From positions 3,573,501-3,637,500 of the forward strand of contig NC_134016.1 in assembly GCF_040712315.1 (NCBI RefSeq): DNA of 64,000 bases. Direction: 5' to 3'. The stretch is from Castanea sativa (Eukaryota; Streptophyta; Magnoliopsida; Fagales; Fagaceae). Numbering within the stretch: position 1 is the stretch's first letter; each line of letters starts with the position of its first letter. Positions 23,431-33,512 of this stretch are shown piece after piece. The notes below the pieces were generated by a model that did no database searches, was not told where the DNA came from, and was given only the letters and a program-made list of their open reading frames with translations. A program made the translations under genes and the position numbers.

Positions 23431-24675
23431 TAGGGGTGCCAAATGGATGGGTTTGGGTTGGGCATAATTGGGTTGGGTATTTAAAACCCATTCACCCATT
23501 AAAACCCACTTAACTAATTGATTATAATCCAAACTCAACCCAACCCAATTATAATGGGTAAACTCCAACCCACCCAATTACCCAATTATTAAAATTACCA
23601 AAATGTCCATAAACACAGTAACAACTCAGCACTAGGAAAATAGAGGAATAAGATAGAAACTAAGTGGTTCGTCGTTTGGTTACCGAGAAAATTTAGAAAA
23701 ATAAGGAAATGAAGTTTGAAAATTGGATTTCAATTATTTACGAACTAAAAACCAACACAAAAAAAAAAAAAAAAAAAAAAAAAAAGCCAAATGAAGCAAC
23801 TTCGACTCAATCGAACCAAATATAACCAAATGGCTCTATTACATGCACCAAATTCAAAAAAAAAAAAAGACAATGAAAAATAAAAACTATCAATTCCTCA
23901 ACTTTCTCAGCAACCAAACGGATTTTGGATCTGAAAAAAGAAACCACGAGTTCGAAGCGAAGAAGAAATGAAGAGATTCGAGCGAGAGGGGAGACCTTCG
24001 GGCTGAACTGAGAGAGCTCGTCATCGTCGTCGTCATCGTTGTGGTGGTGGTGGTTGTGGTGGTGGTGGTGAGGGTTTGAGAATAGGGAGAAATCTTGGGA
24101 ATGAGATCGAGACAATTCGATGATTTGCTTGTCTATGAACTCCGTATTTGAGAATCGAACGCACCGCATCGAGAATTCTGTCGACGATTTGAAGGACTCG
24201 ATTGAGTCTCGCCATGGCAGCTCTGATGGCAAGCTCAGAGAGCTCCATAATATTTAAAAAGATGTATCAAGATTTTCTGAGACACTTACTCTGTTTTGCT
24301 CGAATTTTTCTGGATTTTCAGAAAGAGTATTTGTGTGTTGTTGTTTGGTTGCCAAGAAAGTGAGAGAAAGGGAAATGACAAAAATTTTCTTTGTGGTTTC
24401 CGAGAAAGGCAAGAAAGGACAAGAAAATGAATGGATTTTAAAATTGAGAAATTTTTTTTTTTTTTTTTTTGGGAAAGGGCTGGGTTGAATTTGGGTATAT
24501 TGTTTTTGGGTTAAATGGGGTTCAACAGATTTTTAGTTAAAACACAATAATCACTAGGTTTAATTGGGTTGATATCCATTTAACCCAACTAATAATTGGG
24601 TGGGTTTAGGTTAAATTAGAGTGAGTGGGTGGGTTTAGGTGGGCAAATGGATTTGGGCTTATCTTGCCACCCTTA
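23431..24675. mobile_element. hAT-type non-autonomous DNA transposon carrying a gene-like insert
   Basis: The termini are TAGGGGTGCCAAAT on the left and, inverted, TAAGGGTGGCAAGAT on the right, which fits the plant hAT consensus. The inner sides continue as imperfect inverted GGGTTGGG/AACCCAACC-rich repeats. GTTTTAA(A/T) occurs next to both ends but offset by four bases, so the 8-bp target duplication is not clean. Copy B at about 49885-49920 lacks it. No transposase is present. Confidence 0.65.
23807..24248 (-). other. Unidentified gene-like ORFs inside the hAT element
   Basis: Two overlapping minus-strand frames start at 24248 (71 codons) and about 24232 (141 codons). The first begins MELSELAIRAAMARLNRVLQ and reads like the amphipathic start of a real protein, then turns into a Pro/Arg run. 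The second passes through a His-rich and then Asp-rich run from a GTGGTG/GTCATC repeat. It looks like a first exon with its promoter (AT-rich with TATTTAAA near 24250) captured from a host gene. I do not recognise the family. Confidence 0.35.
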
Positions 24676-24910
24676 GTTTTAATCCACTAGGGAAAGAACT
24701 AAAATTTATTAATGTGCAAAACAAGTTCAGGTACCTCAATTTCTCTTTTTCCCGAGACATTTTCTTTTTTCTTTTCCAACATAACAGAATGCTGAAAAGT
24801 TGTAGTTCACATAACATTCACAGTCTTAGCATTGTATTATGCTATTATTAGGTCCAATGGGAGCATTACTTTGTACCATCATCATGCTTCTAATCTATCG
24901 TTGTTCCAAA

Positions 24911-25050
24911 GTTGCTCGATGGTACAGTGGTTGCCGTTAACTGATTGGTTGGAGGTTTGAATCCTACTTGGGGAGATTTGATTCATTTGCTTTGGCCGTT
25001 AATGATAGGTAACCTATTCCTAGGTAACCTGTTTCTATTGCATTCTATAC
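24911..25050 (+). mobile_element. tRNA-derived SINE
   Basis: RNA polymerase III promoter boxes are visible: an A box TGGTACAGTGG (24920-24930) and a B box GGTTTGAATCC (24954-24964), 23 bp apart. The sequence between and after them does not fold as a tRNA. Copy B has no such sequence at the matching point. The tail end near 25050 is approximate. Confidence 0.6.
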
Positions 25051-26589
25051 CAGCAACACTCATAATATCTAATCTTTAAAATCAAGATTTATAACATCTA
25101 CCACGGTTAAAAAATTTGTGAGAGAAAAAGAAAGCTAAAAAAAATGGATGCTTTTTTAGTGGAAATTATGTCATGTTGAAGAATAGACAGTTATATACTA
25201 AATGCAAACAGGGATAACAAAAACATCATCTTTCTAGCTAAAACTTGTGAAACCAGTAAGCGTTGGATATATACTCTACATTTTCTATTCTTCTTGCAGT
25301 GACCTGAGCTATAGTTTTCAAATTGTTAGTTAAAGGTATCATATTTTGATGATCTTGAAGCTTTGCTGGACTGGTGGGACAACTTCTCCTTTCCTGAAGA
25401 GCTAATTTCTGGAGAAAATTATGGAAGAAGCGTAATCCATGCCAATAGAGATGCTCTCTGTTGTTAGAGTGGTTAAACGATGGACATAGGCAATCTAGGA
25501 ATTTGTAATGCCAGGGTTTTGATATGATTCCTATCTTGTTGAAGTTCATTAAAATTTGTGAGTTCATTACAATGCAATAGAACAAAATGACTGTGTTCGT
25601 GAAGATTATTGAACTTAATAAGTCAGGCACAACCCTTTATCTTCTAATATTTCATTCTTCTTTGTTATGTTCAAAATTTGTGGCAAATTGATGTCAGTCA
25701 AAGCTTGAGGACCCTGCACATGTTATGATTTTCATTGAAGTTGGATTATTGAAGGTTTTTATATATTAATCTATCTTTTTCTATGCTGCTCATTTTTTTT
25801 CTTATGCATCTTCTATGCATTGGAATGAAATCATGCATCCTAGAGATTTTCTCTTTCACACGTTTAAGACTATAGATGAGCTCAATGATAGAATTTGGAA
25901 AACTGTAATGAATGTTTTATTATATCTACTTTTGGTTTATGTGCAATTGTATTTTTGTTTTCATTACGACTAAAGATCAATTTCTGTTGGACAAGGCTAA
26001 ATGCTTAGGGATTTTATGCTTACCTCAAGTCTCTGTCGTTGGGGAACCTTTCATTTATACATCATCTATCTGTTAACAGTTGCAAGAAGCCAGAACTTCT
26101 ACCAGCACTAGATGTGGCGGAATGCCTCGTTAATTTAAAGATGCCAATTATTTTTCAATGTTCCAATAAAAGGTCACATTTGATCAACAGGCTCTCAATC
26201 TATTTTATTCCCTTCAAACTTCAAACAGCTGACAAAGGATTTGAGCAAAGCGCTGTGAAATTCTATCATTTGACTTGTCTGTAAATGATATGTTTAATGT
26301 CCCCAAGAAAGAGGAGCAACTTGAGATTCAAGTCAAAAGAGAGCATCTTTTCATTTTATGTCTGATATCAAGTTCCAAATTTTTGGTAAGCCATCTTCAT
26401 TTAACCTGTGTGAAATTTCTGGTTGCTGGCCAATTGGACTATTATTGCGTCTATATCTGCAAATGTTTACAATTTTACTCCGCATGATAGCACTACTAAC
26501 TTTGTCAACCAATAAAATATCAAGTGAGTCCAAGTTTTCCGGCTTTTACATCATGGTTTCTTCCATCTCCTATGTACTCAGCAGTGGAT
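25051..26589. other. Noncoding 3' region of the resistance locus, possible LRR remnant
   Basis: No intact gene. Around 26030-26160 a plus-strand frame reads SLGNLSFIHHLSVNSCKK...ELLPALD, which resembles a decayed leucine-rich repeat and may be a leftover of an NB-LRR coding end; weak evidence only. 26350-26400 resembles 28145-28200, part of the repeat modules that follow. Confidence 0.4.
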
Positions 26590-29340
26590 CTTTTCTAATA
26601 AACTAAATTCCAGTGTGTCATCCACTTATTGAATCTTATTTTTTTTCTGGGTTATGGTTGGCTAACCTAGGGACCTCTTTTTTCATCAACATCTGAACTT
26701 TACTGCACTCTAAGGTATATATCTGCCCAAATAATTCCCAAATAATTTCTTCTTCATATCTTTATAGCCTCAATTAATGTCAGTTTTGTTCTTCTCTTCT
26801 TGTAAGCTTTTCCTTAACGAAAGGGCCAATTGGTTTGGATGCTCCAATTCATGAACATGTTGGAAGAACAGTTCTTAATAGTAAGCAGATAAGGTAATGG
26901 ACATATATAACTTTTATTGGCTATTATTCAAAAATTACCATTTTAGTTTAAAATTTCATTTTGTTACTCAGAAATTATTTGAAAGTTTTACACATTAAGT
27001 CATGTTTGAGTATGGATATAAAAACAGTGAATGGCGACTCTCCCAAAAGATTTTGATGACTCCCCTAACCAATTAGAAGAGGGCAAGATCCATGACATAC
27101 TCCGACAGTGTGGCAGGATGGCATGTTCTTGTTTCAATTGGGCTGGTACAATACTACAATTACAATGAACTTGCCACTTGAGAAGCTACTCATATTCACA
27201 AGTATGGTGGCTTCTTAAAAGCTTTTTGAATTTCTGCATTTTGGTAAGCTATGTTTCTTGTGAATAAGTTGGTTAGATTCCTTGAAATTGATTGTGGAAG
27301 ATGCTAACCAAAATTAGCTGCACAGATTCCTAATAGTTCATCCACCTATCAAATCTTATTTTGTTATTGTGACCTCACCTAAAGCCCATTGTTATAGTGA
27401 CTTCTACACTTCAATGCTTGCTAAGGTATGAATTTGATGGTTAGAAATCTTGCACGCTTGATTGATTATCAAAATTGTTACACATAAAATCACTTCTACA
27501 TATCTTTGCCAGAGAAATTTAACATACTAGCTTCATTTATGGATTTTTACATGTCTGTTACAGCCTTCTGTTCTTGTCAATCTTCTTGTCTTAACTAAGA
27601 GGCCAACCCGTTTGGGTGCTCCAATTCATACTAGCCTACAGTGACTGGATAAGGTAATAAACATATGTCTCTGTAAGTTGACTTTTATTTGCAATCAATT
27701 AGTTCCATTTTTAAAAAAAATTAATTGTATTACTCAGAAATATGAGCTAAAAACCTCTATTAATTAAGTCAATCATGGCAAAAATATCTTGATGTGCTAT
27801 TATATAATTTTAATAACCAACTGTATACTTCAGGTGATTCTATTTTGGTCTCAATAAAGTTTATTACTTATAAAAAAAAATTGTAGTTCCTACACTAAAA
27901 ACCTTATTGTCAATGAATAGTTGAAGCAAGATACAGTATGTAGTTTTCCTGGAAAAAGATAGAACATACATGTATGAAACCTAAATCTAAATTGCTTACA
28001 TAAACTAATTTTGCAGTGATAGTTGCTCATTGCTAACCAAGGCTGACAAACTTTATGCCTGGTCAATATATTGAGACTTAAGCCTTACTATTAATAACTT
28101 TGTTACTTTATCTTGTAGCCTCAACAACCCACTAGCAAATTTGATTTTATGTCTGATATCAAGTTCACACAATTTTCGGCAAGCCATATTACATTTTATA
28201 ATACTAGCTTCTCTTAATTGAGTTTTGCTTGTCTGTTACAGTCTTCTCTTCTCATCAGTCTTGCTGTCTTAACTAAGAGGATATGCTGCTTGGGCGATCT
28301 AGTTCATTCAAAAGTTCTAAAAGACCTAGCCTACACTGCGTGGGTAAGGCAATGAACATATGTCTCTGTAATCTAACTCTTATTTACAATTATTCAATTA
28401 GTACCATTAGGCTTAGAATTGATTTTATTACTCAGAAATATGACTTAAAATTTCCATCAATGAAATCAGCCATGACTAAAATATCTTACTGTGTTTTAAT
28501 CCAATTTTAGTTATAGCTCCTACACTAAAAGCCTCACTGTCAGTGATAAGTTGAAACATGATACAGTATGCAGTTTACGTTTTTTTTTATAAGTCAATAT
28601 GCAGTTTTCTTGGAAAAAGATAGAACATACTGTTGAAGAACCTTCCAACTCTGTTTCTGGTCAGGCTTTAATACAGTGATGAAGATAACCCAACATGCAC
28701 CGTTTCACTAATAGTCTATGCGCATTGTTTCATTTATGTCTTAAATGATGCGCACCGTTTTGACTTAAGCTGAGGAGTTTATTTCAGAATACACAAACGG
28801 TGTCATCTAGCAGTGAGTTCAAGTATCAGTTAGTGTTGGCGGGAATGTTAGTTGGAGAGGCCGTTATAGTTCCTGGAATCACGGGAATTGATCCGCATAG
28901 TTTGGATCTTAATCTATGTCTTTTAGTGCTAGATTGTAATTATATAAATAGGAAAGTTCTCACTCAGATGTATTATTGAGCTTGTAATTCAGTCTTGTTG
29001 TTAATAACAATCTTCGTCAACCTCTCGTTTCTCTCTCTCTCTTCCTCTATCTCTGCCTTCTTCTTCCTTGTTGAGTTCTTCTAAAATCTTCATTGTTTTT
29101 CACAGAATATTGATTTTTCTTCACATACCAGTATGAATGCTAAATCTAAAATGTCTTACATTACTAATTTTACTGTCTACCCCAAAATGAAGCTGGGATA
29201 GCTGCTAATTTCTAGACAAGGCCGAAAAACTTTATGCCTAGTCAACATTTTGAGCTTTAAGCTTTGCTATTAATAACTGTGTTACTTTATCTTGTAACCC
29301 AAAACACCCACTAGCACATTTTCTATTATTCTTCTCCTGC
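26590..29340. repeat. Three diverged tandem modules downstream of the NB-LRR gene
   Basis: Modules of about 0.7-0.8 kb begin near 26590, 27320 and 28131 (the last is enlarged by a solo LTR). Shared landmarks, in order, are TCATCCAC..ATC(A/G)AATCTTATT, TGTTACAG..TCTTCT, TCTTAACTAAGAGG (or variant), GG(A/G)TAAGG(C/T)AAT(G/A)AACATATG, ATTACTCAGAAATATGA, and CTAA..AAGGC(C/T)GA..AAACTTTATGCC. A single further copy lies at 51080-51850 in copy B. They look like alternative 3' UTR exons or an expanded noncoding tail of the resistance locus. Confidence 0.65.
28631..29123 (+). mobile_element. Solo LTR, 493 bp, perfect TSD CATAC
   Basis: TGTTGAAG...TTCTTCA is flanked by CATAC on both sides (28626-28630 and 29124-29128). 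The matching place in copy B (about 51598-51605) lacks it, as does the tandem module near 27965. It contains a TATA-like TATATAAATAGG near 28935, a pyrimidine-rich leader, and no coding sequence. Probably from a Ty1/copia element reduced by LTR-LTR recombination. Confidence 0.85.
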
Positions 29341-29854
29341 TTAAATTTATGTTGAATATTTGTTTATGCAGGTCCCGAAGTTGTCTGATTTGCTACAATC
29401 TCAACTAAATTTAAGCTTCACTTGTCGAAAGCTGATGTCAATTGCTGGTACTCACTCCTTAGTGCTGTTCTGCTCTTCAATTCGTTGGGCTGATATCTTG
29501 GAAAATATCAAAAGCTAATGGCAATTGCATCTGAATTTGAAGTGTGGTGGTCAGTAGAGGAATCATTGCTGCATGTATATAAGACTCCAATCTGGAAAAT
29601 AGGTGACCTCATCTGCTGCAACAATAGAGTTCTCTAAGACCTGACTTAGATACTAAAGGTTTACCTTCTGTCATTGTTACAGTTTTTACATAGTCATATT
29701 TTACTTGTAAAAGAATAATTAGTGTTATTTACTTATTTAATGCCTTATCCTTTGTCATTCGGTTTAATTATTGACATTGTAGAACAAAAAGGAATGTCTT
29801 TTGTGTGTTTTTGTGTACCTTGTGATGTAATTGTTGTGATAGCAGAAGCTCTAA

Positions 29855-30310
29855 TACAGATTTGGTTGGCTTGGTTGGCAGCCTTGCATATGCAGTAATA
29901 TGCACTCGTCATCTCGGCCCAACATTTCTCAAGCTGTCAATGTGGAACCTAGTCGCTATGTGCAAGATTAGGATAATGGTCAGTCACAAGTTAATGGATC
30001 TTGAGATGTATTTTGGGAACGCTGATTTGGGTTTGAAGTTTGAGAGATGAATCTGTTGGAAGACATTTAGCTGGATATGTTGATTCAGACTATGCTGGAG
30101 AAGATCTGGATAATCTTTGTTCTACTCTGAAGCTAGAGGTTGACCTCCGGTGAGTTGGAGGTCGATACTATAGTCAACTATTGTATTATTAACCAGTGAA
30201 GTGGAATACATGGCTATGATTGAAGCTGTCAAGGAGGTTATCTGTCCACGCAGTTTCATTAAAGACTTTGCGAATCATCAGGAGCATGATCTTGAAAATT
30301 CAACATAACT
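29855..30310 (+). pseudogene. Ty1/copia RT/RNase H fragment
   Basis: The reading GSLAYAVICTRHLGP...LGLKFER is followed, after a stop and shifts, by HLAGYVDSDYAGEDLD and VEYMAMIEAVKE...FIKDF. This is the copia RNase H order with catalytic D (DSDYAG) and E (EYMA) regions. It is highly decayed, with several indels and stops. No LTRs for it were found. It is absent from copy B. Confidence 0.75.
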
Positions 30311-30902
30311 AGGAGTTCTATTTGACTTTGACAACTTTTATATATATGTTGCTTTAACTAAAGAGAGGGCTGCAGTGCTGTGCAACGATTAGAGAGTAGA
30401 AAAACTTCTCTTCAGGTGAAGCCTTAAACTTTGTATTTTTTAGAGATTTTTTAGGGTGTATTTGGGGTATGAGTTTTGTGAAAGTGACTTTTTGCCTCTT
30501 CTGTAATGTACATATTTGATTAGTGAAATTTTCTCCACACCATCACCCGTGGATGTAGGCTATTACTGAACCACGAAAATCCTTGTTGCTTTTGTGAATT
30601 TTTTTTTTCTTCTAGGTATTTTTAATTTCTATTATCTGTTTGGAGATTTTTCTAAAATCCAAACTAGTTTTCACAATTAATCTTGTATGGAAGTGCTATC
30701 CAGAGGATGTTTCCCACTATTTATTTGCGAAACAATTTGCTATATCTATAAAATAATTTATCATCAATTATCACCATTCTCACAATCTAGATTTCTCCAT
30801 GTTCTAATGTGGGTAATTGTATAGTATTCCCTACCTTAATATCCAAGAGCTTCCTTATAAGGTAATTATAGTTCTTTATGTTAAATTACCAATTGTCTCA
30901 AA

Positions 30903-31312
30903 AGCTTAAGTTTTTGGGACAATCGGTAATTTAACATAATATCAGAGCAGGAGATCCTGAGTTCAATCCCTGATTTTACTCTACCTCCCATTTAAAATGT
31001 TAAATTCCCACTTGTTGGCCCTCCACTTATAAAGGGAAATTTTAGGTCCACAAGTGAGGGAGAGCGTTAGACTTATGGTTAAGCGATTAAATTCACCATT
31101 TCCTAATAGCTTAAGCTTTTGGGACAATTGGTAATTTAATATAGTATTAGAGCAGGAGATCCTAAGTTCGATCTCTGGTTTTACTCTACCTCTCATTTAA
31201 AAAGTTAAATTCCCACTTGTTGGGCTCCCACTTATAAAGGGAAATTTTAGGTCCACAAGTGAGGGAGAGCGTTAGACTTATAGTTAAGCGATTAAATTCA
31301 CCATTTCCTAAT
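30903..31312. repeat. 205-bp tandem duplication
   Basis: Units 30903-31107 and 31108-31312 are near identical (AGCTTAAG...TTTCCTAAT). Each contains AGAGCAGGAGATCCT followed by GAGTTCAATCCC or AAGTTCGATCTC, a B-box-like stretch. 30876-30940 adds an inverted copy of GTTAAATTACCAATTGTC around the first unit. Possibly a SINE or small element in tandem. Confidence 0.75.
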
Positions 31313-31639
31313 ATGCCACCATATGGTGGCTACTTTGTTCTAACTGCAAACCAATTCTACATAGGAAGGGAAGACAATCTGCTGCCACTAAAATGTATTT
31401 GGTATTTCAATTATAAACTAATCACCATCTAGATCCATCATTCAGTTCTAAATGATGCGGTCCATCAATTGGTCAAGGTTTGAACTACGTAGGATCATAT
31501 AGAAGGGTACATCATTTATGCTCTTGATAACATCATATTCACTAGAGGTAGTGTTATTATATCACCATCCGGCCAGTTCCATTCTAGCTAGACCTAATAC
31601 CAAGGGGAGTCCATCTTAGCAGCCTTAGCTTATCAAGGT

Positions 31640-31965
31640 AAGAATTTATACTTGCATGATTGTTAATATTTGGGAATTGACCAAATCTGAAAAGTATAGG
31701 CATCTTTTCATGAAAGATGGATTGTTCCACATTATCTTTCAAAACTGAAACAATCTTATTCATTCTTTAATGTTCTTGATCTTTAAGAGAATTGTTCGAG
31801 CAAAGCTAGATTTTAGCGGTATTGGGCATCGAGTGGGACTAAACTTTGTCAAGCAAACTCTAAATATACCCAATTTAATTTTGTTTACAATTGCAGTGAA
31901 AGAAGAAGTTCTTGATGAGCTGTCATGATGAATTATCTATGTAGAAAAATTGAGTTCTAGAATTT
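31640..31965. repeat. Right part of resistance-locus copy A, interrupted by the MULE
   Basis: Aligns with 52765-53085: shared CATCTTTTCATGA(A/G), GAGAATTGTTCGAGCAAAGCTAGAT, CAAATATACCCAAT, AGAAAAATTGAGTTCT. The alignment continues on the far side of the MULE at 45592-45680, matching 53090-53165. Confidence 0.8.
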
Positions 31966-32082
31966 AGGCAAAATTTGGGAAACAGTACAGGATGGGAAAA
32001 ATTTTAGGACGAAAGCATGCGTTCAAACTTAATTAGTAAGTTGGACTCTTTTTGAAAGTCGAGTTTACTATACTCGACTTCC
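31966..32082 (+). repeat. Left terminal inverted repeat of the MULE
   Basis: About 117 bp, inverted match to 45475-45591 with only a few differences. A further shared block with CTGACGTGGATTAAAAAAAG (32112-32135 on the left; inverted near 45450 on the right) extends the similarity. Confidence 0.92.
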
Positions 32083-32442
32083 GGGTAACTTCAGTCCACA
32101 CCACCGCATATTTCTCTGTCTGACGTGGATTAAAAAAAGGGAAAAAAAAAACCCCGTAGAAGTCGAGTTTTTTGAACTCGACTTTCATAAGTCGATTACC
32201 CTAAACTGGACTTCAAGGTCGCCACAGTGTCAAAAACTCATGTAGAAGTCGAGTTCACTAAACTCGACTTTTAGAAGTCAACAGTGAACTCCAATATAAG
32301 AAGGTGTATGAACTCACATAAAATTGAGTTTAATGTACTCGACTTTCAGTTAAAGTCGAGTACAGCTTACTCGACTTCTGGGTATTCACCCCTTCACGGT
32401 AAAAGAATTTTGAATGGAAATCGAGTTTCTTGTACTCGATTT
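32056..32442. repeat. Array of seven 25-bp palindromes, left subterminal region
   Basis: Copies follow AAGTCGAGT-N7-ACTCGACTT at 32056-32080, 32160-32184, 32189-32213 (degenerate), 32246-32270, 32322-32345 (degenerate), 32353-32377 and 32418-32442. The 9-bp arms are conserved and the 7-bp centre varies. They sit between the inverted repeat and the transposase leader. Confidence 0.92.
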
Positions 32443-32732
32443 CCAATTAATTCTGCAACCACCTCAACTGCCTCAGATTATTACTCTGATGACTCTTAAT
32501 CCCTTACTCTCACAACTCTCACAACTCTCACTTCTCCCAGCTCTCTCCCACGTCCAAAATTCTCCCTTTCACCACACATCACATTCTACAAATTAAAAAG
32601 GTTGTTTCTTCTTCTTCAATAAGGGAGGTAAATTATTCAAACATTTTAAACTTTTCTTCTTCAATACTTGGTTATTCAACGTTCTTGAATTTTTTTTTTA
32701 TTATAATCGTAGTAATGGTAGTTTATGTGCTG

Positions 32733-32763
<31 letters not shown>

Positions 32764-32811
32764 TGTTTGTAATGGTAGTTTATTATCATTATGATGTGCT
32801 GTTTTTTTTAT

Positions 32812-33290
32812 GATGTGCTGTTTTTTTTTTTTTTTTTTTTTTTTTTTTTGATCCCAGCAAAGAAAAGTTTCAGCTCTCTTAATAAAACATTGTAAATTAT
32901 AGTGATTCAAGAAACATGAACTTGATGGGCTGTTATATTATAATGATGTGCTGTTTTTTTTTTTTTTTTTTTTATCCCAGCAAAGAAAACTTTCAGCTCT
33001 CTTAATAAAACATTGTAAATTATAGTGATTCAAGAAACATGAACTTGATGGGCTGTTATATTATTATGATGTGCTGTTTTTTTTTTTTTTTTGATCCCAG
33101 CAAAGAAAACTTTCAGCTCTCTTAATAAAACATTGTAAATTATAGTGATTCAAGAAACATGAACTTGATGGGCTGTTATATTATTATGATGTGCTGTTTT
33201 TTTTTTTTGATCCCAGCAAAGAAAAGTTTCAGCTCTCTTAATAAATATTGTAAATTATAGTGGCAGGATTCAAGAAACATGAACTTCTCT
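32812..33290. repeat. About 120-bp minisatellite, four units, in the transposase leader intron
   Basis: Units start near 32812, 32945, 33068 and 33188. Each begins GATGTGCTG, then a T run that shrinks from about 29 to 13 bases, then a constant part with CCCAGCAAAGAAAA and CAAGAAACATGAACTT. A TA run precedes it (32737-32757). The array lies within a probable 5' UTR intron (donor GAG|GTAAATT near 32626, acceptor TTGTAG near 33504). Confidence 0.85.
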
Positions 33291-33512
33291 TGTTAGTTGT
33301 AAGGTGTAACGTATTAATTTTTTAAGGTTAGCGACCATGTAGAAATTTGTTTGAGTTTAAAAATTTGTTTATAGTTGTTTAAAATTTTTTTTAAGGTTAG
33401 CAACCATGTTATCTTTATATTTTCCTTGAGGCAATATTTGTAGTTCATATCGAATAAATGTGTTATATTTGTCACTAACTTTCAGTAAACTTATTTGACT
33501 TGTAGGCTTGTA

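Noticed and set aside
24911..24990. tRNA gene
   Set aside because: A and B boxes are present, but acceptor and anticodon stems cannot be formed. A tRNA-derived SINE fits better.
32056..33290. CRISPR-like array (regular repeats with variable spacers)
   Set aside because: The 25-bp units are palindromes in transposon ends at irregular spacing, and the 120-bp units are a T-run minisatellite. This is a plant nuclear genome.
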